DNA of 64,000 bases, taken from assembly GCF_000005505.3 (NCBI RefSeq), contig NC_016135.3:1946001-2010000 (forward strand). Reading direction: 5' to 3'. Of this stretch, positions 10,730 through 21,879 are shown piece by piece. Each line of letters starts with the position of its first letter. Position 1 is the stretch's first letter. The translations under genes were made by a program, and so were the position numbers. Under the pieces are notes generated by a model. The model did no database searches. It saw nothing but the letters and a program-made list of their open reading frames with translations, and was not told the origin of the DNA. This DNA comes from Brachypodium distachyon. Lineage: Eukaryota > Streptophyta > Magnoliopsida > Poales > Poaceae.

Positions 10730-13700
10730 CTATCTTTCAAACAATTCCATGATAATCTGTTCCAGTTGCCTATCAGTATACACTGGTTTCTGAGATTTGG
10801 CAGGCCACATAACCTTAAACCGAGAAGGCCAGCGTGGACTTGGATTTGCCAGCAGCGCCTTGAAGAAGTTCCCATACTTTGGAACAATTAATTTCACAAT
10901 CTCTTTTCGCATTTCCATTTTAAGCTCAGTTCGGACCTTCCATGTCATCTGGCGATCACAGATACTGAAAAATTCTTCAGTGAACTTATCCAAAGATGCA
11001 CGGCGCAGCTTCTTCAGATATTCTCCATCCAAATATATCAGAAGTGCAACCCAACATTCATCCAGGTAGCTCTTAATGTATTGCCTGATCAGTGAATCAA
11101 AATTACCCACTACATTAGGAAGGAGTAATCCTGGACGGCACTTCTCTTGAAAAACAAAATATATGTTATTCAAGATGAATATGTACCTTTGTCCCTTTTC
11201 TACAAACATTATTTCTGCACTTTCCTTGAGTTTGGATAACCAATAATTAAACATGTCAAAGCATGGATCAGTGTTGTAACCTCCAGATTCAAGTATTGGC
11301 TGCACCATATCTCTGTTACGACGGAAAAAATCCAAGACTTGTATGAGAACATCAGTTGCAGGATGAATGGTAGATTCATTGCTTCCATGGATGTCATTTG
11401 AAGTTCCCAGAATAACTCCTTCAAAAGCATTGACCATCTTATTAGCAATACCAGCAATCTCACCAGATCTGTTGAAATGCAAATCTTGTATATTGAATAG
11501 GACATCAACAATTGCGTCAAAAACAGTCAGCTGCTGCGAAATATGACCATCGGACCATCTTGCATCACTGAATGAACATGCGACAACTAGGAGCTGCTGC
11601 AGACATTGCCCGGCAACCTCAGCAAAGCATTCTTCTTTTAGTTCTTCACATGATTCCCAATTCTGCTCATATATTTCTTGCTTACTTAAATGAACAAGTT
11701 TGGTGGTAGTTTTGAGCTTTGTGACCCAAATCATCGTTGACTCATTAGTCAACTCACAAGGACCTGTAAAGGTATCTGTGCCTGCCTTTAGGATCCAAGG
11801 GTTCTCAAGTACATCAGACAATCTGTAACATGGACAAAATTCAAACTTGAGAATATGAAAGAAAATGCATGAAAGTTTTCTGAAAGTTTCATATAAATCA
11901 TAAAGCATTGAAGAGACTTGTCTTCACCAAAACATCAATCCAAATTGCATGAAATATCTAAAGGAACTACGTAATGTAGAAACAGATAAAACTCGCTTAA
12001 TTAGCAGAACTTCATACTCTAGAATTCCAATAATGTATGTTCTCATGATGTTTGCAGCAAAGCATAGTAAAATAATTGAAATGAAAGCATTTGGAATCTA
12101 TTGGAACTATTGTGTTTACACCACTGTGAAGGGAACCTATCCCAGGCCCCACTACTAGTTTATCTTATATGCCATAACTGTTGCAAGTAAAAAAAATCTT
12201 ACAATTCTTGCTTGCAATTTTTCTTGAATGCGGCGTTGAAATGTGTGCCATTTTGTATAGAAGAATGCCAAGAAGGCGCAAGGTTTACAACTCAACCAAC
12301 TAAGGCCAAATGAAAAAGGAAACAAAAACAAAAGGACTTGAGCTAACAACCAGAAAGAAAATAATAAAAATAAAGAACTACCATACTGGTGCTGCCGCTG
12401 CTAGACAGGAGGTCTCTTGTCGACTGGCAGGCTTCCGTTGATCCATCTCCAGCAGAATTCCTTTGACAAGAGCATGGCAGCTCGGTTGTGCCCCATCACG
12501 ATAACAGGGCATTGCGGAGGCGCCAGAGAGTCAGAGACGCCGCATCATAAGGATGATGAGCGAAACACAACATGGTGCCTGACACGGTGGCACCTCCGTG
12601 CTCAGCCACAGCCTAGAGCCAAAGCACTAGCTGATCATCAGCTTGGGGAGCAGATGCCTGCCCGTCGAAGTTCCTCGACACCTCGAACCACACCTGTCGT
12701 GCAAATACACAGCCAGTGAGGAGATGTGAAATCGTCTCATCCGCTTGCTTCCAGAGGGGGCAGACAGCTGAGTGTTGCAGCCCTCGACTCGCAAGTCTGT
12801 CGGCAGTTCAGCAGCGATTTGCCACAGCTAGCTAGGCAAAAATCTTGCACTTAATAGGCGCCCAGCAGTCCGAAGTTTGCCTCCAAAGCGGCGATTATTT
12901 CAACCCTGCCCGCAAAGAAATCCGCGTAGGCCGATTACACACGTGAGGCCGTCGACCTCAGGACTAACTGGTCTTGCACCTCTGCCGCCAACTGCATGCC
13001 ACTCATAACTTCAATGAGGTTGAGAAATTCCAGGATACCTTGGATGTCGAGGGCTCCCGGGATGCTGCACACCCGGCACCCCTGCTCCAGGGCCTCACAA
13101 ACTGTTTGCTTGTTCTCCGCATGCTTACTTAGCACGGCAAGAATTGCCGGCGCCAACTCGGCAAAAGACTTCCCATCAATCCACCTATCCAGCCAAAAAC
13201 TGGCACGGTTGCCATTTCTAACCTAACCACCACCTTCCATGTAACATGGCTGTGACATGCCTGCTGCTGCCGACCTTGAAACGAGCCCATGGCTTGCTGG
13301 GACAGGCATGCCGCAGGGACAGCCATCGGATACGCAATACCCAATCTCTCATTCCCAACCCGCCCACCTCCACAGGACAGCAGACATCTCACTGCCCTTC
13401 CAGAAGAAATTCTGGCACTTCTTGTGATGGCTTCTGTCACCCATTTTGGCAGGTCAACCTCCAGGAGGGTATGGATTGGTGCCGCAGACATCATAGTTTA
13501 CGGCTTCAGCATTACATGGTGTCCTCCCTTTGTGAGCAACCTGGACTTCCATCCTGCAAGCTTATTGGCGAGCTTGTCCAAAATGGGCAGGAAGTCACAG
13601 CGCCGAAGCTACCAGATCGACAGAGGGGTCCCCAGGTACGTAATTAGGAACTCCTTGACCGGGCAAGCAAGGTGATTGGCTATAATTTACGCTCCTCAGG

Positions 13701-16398
13701 GCCAGAGCGAATAGGTGTCGCCGAGCACTTCAAGAGGATGGTTCGCAGCCCGGATGCCATCACGAACATGTCCAACAGCTGTAGCATGGTAGCACAATCG
13801 TCCTAGGTTCTTCATGGTAGCCACTTCCTATTGAGTACTGTTCGACAAAATTATAACCCCTTTATCTCCTTATAGCTACAGCTTGCAGACGGACAATTGG
13901 TTTAAAGTAGGACCTAGCTTAACAGTTACAACTCTGCTTCTTGGTTTGAAATGCCTCAATCTTTGGATCATTGCCACAGATTTTAAAAGAAATTTGGCTT
14001 GGAAAACCTGACACTGAGGATAATGCCTGATTGTCTGCAGTGTTCTAACTTCTAAGTGGCATCATCATGAAATAATGATAAATACGTATATTTTCCTTTA
14101 TTTTTATTTAGTATGATCGTTGTTCAGAATGAAACTGTTGTTATCAAGTTCCTAAAGGTTTATGCCACACCATAGAAGGTATGACATGTGGGATCATGCA
14201 TCAGGGATGCGGGTCCAGTTGGCTGTGGGGGAGCATTATAGGTGTGATCCAGGTTATAAGGCAACATGCCCTGTATGTTTGATCTATCAAATGAAATCAA
14301 TTGACTATGCTTCTACAGTTCTACCCCTATTCTTCTTCCTCCTTTAACCCCCAAACTATGTGCTTCTTCAACCCATGGTCTTTGCTTCTTATATCCAGAA
14401 TCCTTGCTGTCTTGAGTGTATCATTGTATTCCCAACCCAATCAAAAAATTGGGATTCAACAGTTTAAACTAAGATCATTTCGATAAGCATATTTTGTTTT
14501 ATGCATAATGAGTTACAAATTGTGCAAAGTAAAAGGTTGCCCTTATCACAATGAGTTACAAATTGTGCAAAAGTAAAAGGTTGTGCAAAAGAGTCAAGAC
14601 ACCTACTTATTCATAATGAGTTACAAATTGTGCAAAAGTAAAAGGTTGCCCTTATCACAAGATTTTGAATGTAGAAGCAGAAAATGGTATTACCTCTGTT
14701 CCTAAGAAGGGACAGAGGTAGTAGTTAGCTAACTAAAACCATGCTATGAAAAAGCGGTATTGGGTGTATCAAACTAGCAGCGAGTCAAGACCTAACAAAA
14801 CAATTGAAATGAAAAGTGTTGGCGGAGACGCAATGAGATTGTTTGTCACTAGATGGATACCATGTGTACGGAATATCAAGTAAGAAAAGCTCCGGGTGAT
14901 CACACAGGTAACTGCTGGACTGTCATGGCAAACAGAAGTTTCTTCCTCGCTCTTCTCTCCCACCTCTGGCTCTCTTACTCGGATCCCCTTTGTTGCTGCC
15001 AATAGTATCCAAGCAACCAATATTCCTGTGTGGTTTCATTTTTCAGTGATTACTGAATTGGGTTCGTGCTCTAGAGCAGCAAGCCAAGAACTACCCTACA
15101 AGAAAAGACGCAATAGGCAACTAAGCACAGCATGGTCGCACTACCAAGCACTCTATCATACTTCATGGCTCTTGGGCATCCTCCATTGCATGCCTTCTTC
15201 GCAGATGGTGAAGAGAACAACCTGGGTCATTCTCCTTTCGCTATTGAACATGCGTTTGTTCCTTTTCTTTCCAAATCATACAGTAGCGTGAATCATCACC
15301 ATGGGTCGGAGCCCTTTTGCAAGGGGTGTTGGAGATCACATTAGGGAATAGAAGGATTGCAAGTTCTTGGCATTTTAGATGGCTCCATGCCCAATAGACG
15401 AAAGATTTAATACCAAATTTGTTGAAAACAGGCATAGAAATAATAGGACAGTAATATCCGAAGAGGTCTCGAAGTGTGCTGAGTCCTAAGATAAACAGAC
15501 ACTACAGAGTGATCTGATGAGTCTGTGTCCCTCTGGTTTTAAATTGCCCAAACCCTGTGTGAACCAAGGAGCTCAAGATGTGATTACTTGGAACTGGTCA
15601 CTATATAGCTAATACAGTACTCTGTAGCGCACATATAAAACTCAGCCATCAGTTTGAAATAAATGCATTATTTATTTGGATGGTTGATGCCACAAAGCAG
15701 GAGCTGGACATGGCAGTTTCCCCTACATTGAACTGCAACATTTGCAAGAGCAGTGTGGATGCAATATTTGGACAGGAAGAATACGAGCAGTTGAATTTAT
15801 TGTGGCACTCGTTTATCAATCAAATGATTGCAATCGGAAGAAGCCAAAGCACGCATAGAAAACTGAACTGCAGCGCAACCGTTGGAATTGGGGATGGCAA
15901 TCATACAACGGACTAGCGGATCATTAATTGATTACGGAACCAAATCGAACGGAAAGGAGGGAGGAAGGAAGGATTTGTGATGGGCACATACCTGTAGAGG
16001 CCGTCGTCTTCCAGAGCATCCCTGACGGCGCTCCACCGCAGGGTTGGATCGGGCAGCCGCCGAACCAGTTCTCGGAGCCGCTCCGTGGAGCCGGAGACGA
16101 AGAGCCGGGCGTCCCCTACTTGGAGCGACTGGATCGGTGGATACCAGAGGTGTTGATCGGTAGGGTGGCCGCTTTCGTCGTCGTCGTCGTCGCCGCTCAA
16201 GTCGGATTGGCGCGGACCGAGGGAGGGGATCGGACGGGCCCCACGGGTGATGGCGGCGCGAATGGCGGCGGTGACCGCGTCCACCTGGGTGAGGTCCAAG
16301 AAGCTCGGAATGCGGCCGGGTGGAGTCTGCCGGATCTGATGGGCTCCGTCCACCGGAGGGCGGCGGAGAGTGAGGGCGAGGCTGTAGAAAGACCGCAT
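10730..16398 (-). CDS. EXO70 exocyst-subunit family protein (FX-like), copy 1, two exons, 499 aa
   Basis: Minus-strand exons 15992-16398 and 10730-11822 join in phase (TAC AG / A TTG) to give 499 residues; the intron is 4169 bp. Exon 1 encodes a short divergent N-terminus with an acidic run (SGDDDDDES, about 68-76). Exon 2 carries the EXO70 fold, including KGQRYIFILNNIYFVF, DKFTEEFFSICDRQMTWKVR and a C-terminal VYTDRQLEQIIMELFER. EXO70 proteins are exocyst subunits that tether secretory vesicles at the plasma membrane. Members with shortened, diverged N-termini in grasses belong to the FX type, and I infer that class here. The first ATG is at 16396-16398; upstream in frame there is only a GTG. 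Compared with copy 2 the protein lacks the membrane segments. No stop or frameshift interrupts it, so it may be functional despite its inflated intron. Confidence 0.88.
12417..13815 (-). mobile_element. Degenerate LINE (L1-like), reverse transcriptase 3' part, inside the EXO70 intron
   Basis: Translating the minus strand in short frames gives typical plant L1 RT C-terminal text: TYLGTPLSI, LPILDKLANKLAGWKSRLL (13540-13650), and further downstream the zf-RVT region CPLWKQADETISHLL...VFARQVWF (about 12680-12765). Many stops and frameshifts break it, so it is long dead. It lies in the same orientation as the host gene. The 5' half (endonuclease and most of the RT) is missing, as is usual for 5'-truncated LINE insertions. 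No poly-A tail or target duplication could be fixed. Confidence 0.75.
14507..14657. repeat. Three copies of a 35-bp motif
   Basis: AATGAGTTACAAATTGTGCA followed by A(A)AGTAAAAGGTTG occurs three times, at about 14507, 14551 and 14617. The first and third copies are followed by CCCTTATCACAA, and the interval between copies 2 and 3 carries unrelated bases. It lies inside the EXO70 copy 1 intron. Confidence 0.8.
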
Positions 16399-16891
16399 CG
16401 GGCCAGCCGCCTCGAGGGATTCTTTGGGGCCTTTCACCTTTGGGGGAGAAGGAAGGAAGGAAGGAAGGAAGTGGGCGAGGCTTATGAGGAGGCCGTGGCC
16501 GGTGTTGGTTGAAGTAGGGGCTGCTGCTGGGTTTTATCGCTCACTCCACGAAGCAAATACCAGATGTAGTACCGATCTGAACACCATTTTCTCCCTGCCG
16601 CTCTTCAGAAAACGACCGGTCAAACCTTGGTCCGCAACGTTACGGATTTGGGGCCTGTGGTCAGAGGCCTGAACGATATGCCTTGTAAAAGTCTGTAGCC
16701 GTGATATTTTAAATTTGTAGCCTGATAAGACAAGTTCAGAAACGGTTGTTTCAAATAAAGCTGCATGACGTACTGTACCTTTATTCCAATCCATGCGCTT
16801 TTAGATACGGTCAGCAACCAAATGCAAACAAACATGCCAGCTTCCTAGTCGGCTGAGCTCCAGGACGGGCCTTCTCATCTTTTAACTCCTA

Positions 16892-17523
16892 TAAAAGAAC
16901 CATTTGGTGGTGATGGTACGTCACACTTTCTCTATCACTTACATGTGGGACCCGCGTTACCGTGTGGCCTATGCGTACCGCTTCCATCAGGGCATTTTTA
17001 ATAGGAGGTATCAAGGAGGTACTAGTCTTACGTGGAGGAGAGAGCTGCAAAAAAATAGTATTAGTTACTTACAGAGGTAACAGCTTGTGCACGAGTACCA
17101 AGAATGAATAGAGCATGACACGTGGACCCACCAGGAGAAAGAAGAAAATAAAAAAAGAGAAAAAGGAGAGAGAAGGCATGAGATGAAAATTAGTACCGGC
17201 TTTTTGTCGAAGATGCCCTTCTACTTACTCCGTCCCAATACGTGAGACACGCACGTGTTCCAAGATCGTCAATTTAACTATCAAAATATAAATTATATGA
17301 CGTAAAAAATATATCATTAGAAAGTTCATTTGATTACGAATCTAATGATTTTTTATAAAATACACTTATATTTTGCTAGATAAATTTGAAATTTTGGAAT
17401 GCCTGTTTGCCACGGAGGGAGTATAAAATAACCATTTAGTGGTGGCGGGACGTCGTACCTTCTCTGTCACTTGCATGTGGGATCCGCGTTACCGTGTGGC
17501 CTGTGGGTTCCGCTTCCATCAGG
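16892..17523. repeat. Direct repeat of about 105 bp flanking MITE sequence
   Basis: A block beginning AACCATTT(G/A)GTGGTG and ending CCGCTTCCATCAGGG occurs at about 16892-16995 and again at 17428-17523. Shared text includes CGCGTTACCGTGTGGCC. The sequence between contains a Stowaway element (17226-17423) and other MITE-like DNA. It is either a local duplication that was later invaded, or two ends of a larger element. Which of these applies is undecided. Confidence 0.7.
17226..17423. mobile_element. Stowaway-type MITE, about 198 bp with TA duplications
   Basis: TA-CTCCGTCCCAATACGTGAGAC at the left end matches GCCACGGAGGGAG-TA at the right end as an imperfect terminal inverted repeat. The TA target duplication and the CTCC(CTCC)GTCCC signature are those of Tc1/mariner-derived Stowaway elements. 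The interior is AT-rich and non-coding. Confidence 0.8.
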
Positions 17524-19620
17524 GTTTCTCCCTCTCCTCTGTCTCCCATGCCTTCCACTCCCCTGCGCAGTCGCCGGCCGCCCCTCACCGAGCCTCCCTC
17601 TGCCCTAGCCAACCCAGCACGCGCCTGCCTCCACCCTAGCCTTCCCTCGCCGCGCCTCCCTCCTCTCATCAGTATAAGGCTACGGCTGGCCCGCCACAAA
17701 CCAAATCCTCCAGGCGCCGGCCAAGGAGGAGTGGCGAGCGAGGAGGGGAGAAAGGAGATCGACGGCGCCGGCGATTTTCCGTGCGGTAGGTGCGGACGGA
17801 GCAGGCTCGGGCTCGCTGCCCCTCTCCGGGCGGAACTCAGAAGACGACCAGCCATGGAGCTGTCTCACGGTCTCACCTCCACCACCGGCGCAAGTGAGTT
17901 CGCCGCTGCCACCTCCACCTCCTCCGCGCGGTGAAAGGTGAGTTCCTTTGCTTGGCTTCCCTACTATTGCTAGCATGCTATCTATGCTTCTATCTAGATA
18001 TCTTTTGTCACACCAAATCCTTGATAAATTTCCAATACCAATAGAAAGGTGAGATCGAAACTCCCAGGAACAGGTCCACACGATTTAGGAAGTGCAGAGG
18101 GTATGTCCCAATAATTGGTTGCTAATCTTAACAGTCTTACCAAATCCTTGATCGTATGATTAAACACCTCCACACGATTTAATTAGGAAGTGCAGAGGGA
18201 ATGTGTATGTCCCAGCAATTGGTTGCTAATCTTAACAGTATGACCAAATGTGCAAAAATAATACTTTAGCCTGATGGAGTTCATATATCTCAAGGTTGCA
18301 AGCAGGAGGCCTTTATCCAAATATTCTCAAGTTCTGCCATGTCCTTCTTAGTGCTGTGTGTTTTGGCCTAAAGAACAATTTGCTGCAGCTTATCATTCTC
18401 GACCAACATTTCTCTCTTCTCTGTTCTATGCCTTGGGTTGCACAACAGCATCACACAAATACCAGTCGAATCATTCAAAATTTGCATGTTCGTATTGTTG
18501 TACGAGTGATAAAACCATAATCTATAACACGAAAGAAAATAAAAGTTGGAATCAAAAAAATCTGACCAAGACAGAACGAAAAGGCATCCAAGAACTTATC
18601 GATGTTAAGGTTGCAAGCAGGACGCAACCGTTGCTGGTGACAGAACAAGGAGAAAAGGAGCATGTAAAGGAAATTACCAGCCAAAATCGTGTTGTTGGTT
18701 CTTCAGTTAGCAGGCTTTCCAGTAGCAACAGGGTTAAATGATTTGTATGGCCCGTGTAAAAAAAAAAAGAGAACGTCTTATCTCCAACTTAAGAGAGAAC
18801 TGCAATGGTGTTCTAAATTCAAGTAAGAATGAGCAAATAATAGCTATAGGGAGTGAGAGCATCAGTTTCAATACTATCAATTAATAGAACAGACATGATC
18901 CAACAACATCACCTTTTTGGCACTCGCATGTATATATGAGTGCTACTACAGAAAAGTGCAGTACTCGCACATAATAAAAAGAACTAAAATATGATCCTGA
19001 TTCGGATCAAAACATTATGTCAAGCATGTTGTCCCAGGTCTGCAATATTGGTAATCCCAGCAAAATTCAGTTCTTTTTTATGAACAATTCAGTTTACTGA
19101 TTTCAGATAAAGGCCTTTTAGCTGTTAGAAATGACACAACAAAAAACTTTGATCGTAAAGCTCCAAAAGAAAAAAAAAAGGAAAAGAACTTACTGATATT
19201 TATCCATATGCACACCAAGGTCAGTACAGTCAACTTTGTTCTGTCATTAGCATTTTTTTGAACCTAAGAGTGGTGTTTTTTACTGTGCGTTATAATACTT
19301 GAAAATTTGTTTTTTCAGTATATAACATGTTTCATGTCTTATTCGGGATAACTTCTTTTTCTTGCAGAAGCACTGCCTGCATATTGGCATGTCCATTTCT
19401 CCTTGGTGACTTATGAAGGCAGGTAAAGTCAAGGTTAGGGACAAGGAGTTAGAACAGCAACTAGGCTTTACAAACTAGCCATACAGTTGGTTACATTGTA
19501 TCTTGTAGTTGGTTACATTTGCTATTTTGGTACACTGTATTGGCAATGGTGTCTACCTCCTGTCTGTACTTTCTTCATATATACATTTCGAATCGTGCAA
19601 TTTGTTATATGTTATATTTT
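17440..19620 (+). other. Possible small or non-coding transcription unit, unrecognised
   Basis: A CT-rich leader-like stretch (17510-17700) precedes a GC-rich open frame (to 17934) that ends just before an AAAG/GTGAGT donor-like site at 17940. Acceptor-like TTGCAG sites occur near 19368, followed by AT-rich 3'-UTR-like sequence to about 19600. The open frame is Pro/Arg/Ser-rich without a known domain, and its last 26 codons start at ATG 17853. I see no conserved coding exon downstream. It may be a long non-coding RNA, a degraded gene or a chance arrangement. Confidence 0.25.
18071..18249. repeat. Tandem duplication, two diverged copies of about 75-80 bp
   Basis: TCCACACGATTTA...GGAAGTGCAGAGGG then ATTGGTTGCTAATCTTAACAG occurs at 18073-18146 and again at 18170-18249, separated by a short AT-rich spacer. 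The second copy carries small insertions (ATTA, TGTGTA). No coding role is seen. Confidence 0.8.
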
Positions 19621-20967
19621 GTATGCCTATTCACTTAAAGTTTCTTCAAGCATGATTCACTGAATTTGAGTATGTAGGTTTACTGGAGGTCTAAGAAGAT
19701 GGAGCTAAGTTTATTTCTGGCACTGAAGTGCCAAAGGGAAGAAGGATTACCAGATTATGACAAATCATGTGAGTTTTATAATTGCATATGTACTGACATA
19801 TGAGAATTATACTTGCATAGGTACTGGTATTGGTTAATCTGCCCCTCTCAAGAAGGTATTGTTTTCTCCTTTCCTCTTCTGTAACGTTGACATATTCGTT
19901 TCTAATTTGTAGCTGTATCACGATTACTTCTCATTTTGATTAATGACATTAAAAATGCAAATCAGTTAGGTATGCACAACAGCCTTTTCTCTTGTCTCCT
20001 CAAGCTGTTCCTGTGCAAAGTCTTACCCCAACACTTTACTAAAGATAAGTAGGTGATGACAGGTCTGTAATGCTGTATCCCACACACACATACCCACTGT
20101 GCCTACTTATATAACAGCCAAGCCGCACTCTGTCATCTGATTGAAAGAAACCTGGTAAGGAATGTATTTGTCCTGTATATATGTTGCTAACACAATGTCT
20201 TTGAATGCCTGTTGCTATGTTTTCTGTTTTATAAGAGAAAAGAAAGGAATGACTACAGATGTGATCTGAACGTTGCCAGCTTTTTCCTTGTGAAATGATG
20301 GGATGGAATGCGTTGATATTTTCTGATTATGTAGGCATCATTAATCATTAAACATGGATGGTTGAATTCTGTAATACATGTTCTCTCCATTGCTACCTGT
20401 ACATAGATTGTCATAATGTTTGCGGTTAAATTCATCCAATTTGTGAGAAGCTTTGTTGTGATGGCTTCTTCACCATGTATCTACTGTAGAATAGAGTCAT
20501 GGTGTTGAATGGGATGTGCGGCTGGGGTTGAGCATTTGTTGTGTTGGCAAATCAATATGAGATTATGTTGGGAATCTATTCATTTTAATTTCTTGCTATC
20601 TCGTGTGAACTATTTGGCAAACCAATACAAACTTTGAGAAGTTTATCTGGTGTAAGATTTATTCATTTGCTGAAATGTTAAGGAGATTGGATTCCTTATT
20701 CCCTTGAGTGTTAACCTGGAGTCTTTCGACACCCAAAATTGAAGCTAATAGTTTTCTTTAAGAAATTCTCTTTGTGCAAAAGTTTTCTGGAAGCAATTAT
20801 AAGGGCTTTATGCTTTGTGTTGACACAACTTGATGGTTACCATAAATATCTCAACATGTTTCAAGTCATTTCAACTGTTTTTATTACAACCACCACACTC
20901 CAAAAACTTGTCCTTTCAATATCTGTGCTGATCAAATATTTTATGCTTTTTTGCGCAAAAAAAAAAT

Positions 20968-21052
20968 ACTCCTTGCGATCAAATTTTTTTCCGCAAAATT
21001 TATACTAACTTAGTACAAAATGGACAACACTTTTTATGGATCGAAGGGAGTA
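20968..21052. mobile_element. Short Stowaway-like MITE
   Basis: TACTCCTTGCGATCAAATTT at the left and TATGGATCGAAGGGAGTATA at the right form an imperfect terminal inverted repeat (CTCCTTGCGATC / GATCGAAGGGAG) with TA at both borders. The interior is AT-rich. Confidence 0.65.
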
Positions 21053-21516
21053 TATATTTATGCTTTACCAAATATCAATTCAAACAAATAATATCATTAT
21101 CAATTATGAACATTGACAACATCAACTTGATATTCCTAAATCTAACCCAAAATATACTTTTATAGTGCTTATTGTTTGTTTCAGTCAATGTATTTTTAAA
21201 TAATTGGTGGCCAGAAAATCACTTCTGAGACCATGTCATTAATAAAAATAACATATTTCATACTAAGAGACTGTTATGGTTCGGTAACAACACACAAGGA
21301 AAAGTTAGGTTTTTCAAATAATAGCCTATTAATTTCACATGCTTCCGTTGCAACGCACGGGCATTTTACCAGTGTGTCCAAGGTTTCTGCACTGCACTCA
21401 CATGAACAAGTATTCCGGTTCGAACCAGCATAATAAACAGATAGGACAAGGTTAAGTGGTTAACTATTATACTGAGCAAATACATGCTTCGAGACGTTTT
21501 CTCGGGAGAAAAAAAC

Positions 21517-21602
21517 TACTTCCTCCGTCCCGAATTAACTGACGCGAATTTGTATAAGAGTCAATACAAATCAACATCAGTTAATTTGGGACGGAGGGAG
21601 TA
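21517..21602. mobile_element. Stowaway-type MITE, 86 bp including TA duplications
   Basis: Left end TA-CTTCCTCCGTCCCGAATTAA and right end TTAATTTGGGACGGAGGGAG-TA pair over more than 20 bases, so nearly the whole element folds into a hairpin. The TA duplication and the ends identify Stowaway. It sits about 280 bp outside the truncated edge of Gypsy element 1. Confidence 0.9.
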
Positions 21603-21879
21603 ATATACTGAGAAAATTGCATGGGACACTTAAAGTTGGCAGCGATGTTCACGTTCATCCGTAAATTCGTGGATTCGAATTTCGGGCCAAATTAAATCAC
21701 ACTGGCGGCTGATGTGGCTCGGGAGGGTCCTTTTTGCAAAGTTGTGCATTCCAGAATCTTGCATCGAGCCCCTTGGAATGAATTGGCCTCTAACCCATGG
21801 TGCATGATAAATCCACCATATAATCTATGTTTACATCATCTACAACTTCCTGATCATCCGCACCCGAAAAACCTCCAAA

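Larger units (their letters stand above)
11823..15991 (-). other. 4.2-kb intron of EXO70 copy 1
   Basis: Borders are GTATGT at the donor (minus strand, ending at 15991) and TTACAG at the acceptor (starting at 11823). The paralogous intron in copy 2 is only 187 bp in the same phase. The extra 4 kb includes a decayed LINE (12417-13815), a triplicated 35-bp motif (14507-14657) and sequence I cannot assign. No independent host gene is seen in it. Confidence 0.85.

Noticed and set aside
4042..16398. One NLR-EXO70 fusion gene
   Set aside because: The NLR has its own stop at 4042 and start at 6993. EXO70 copy 1 ends with its own stop at 10730, 3.7 kb away, and no open frame bridges the two.
16399..16437. 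Extension of EXO70 copy 1 to an upstream start at 16437
   Set aside because: The codon there is GTG, which is not a normal plant start. The ATG at 16396-16398 was chosen.
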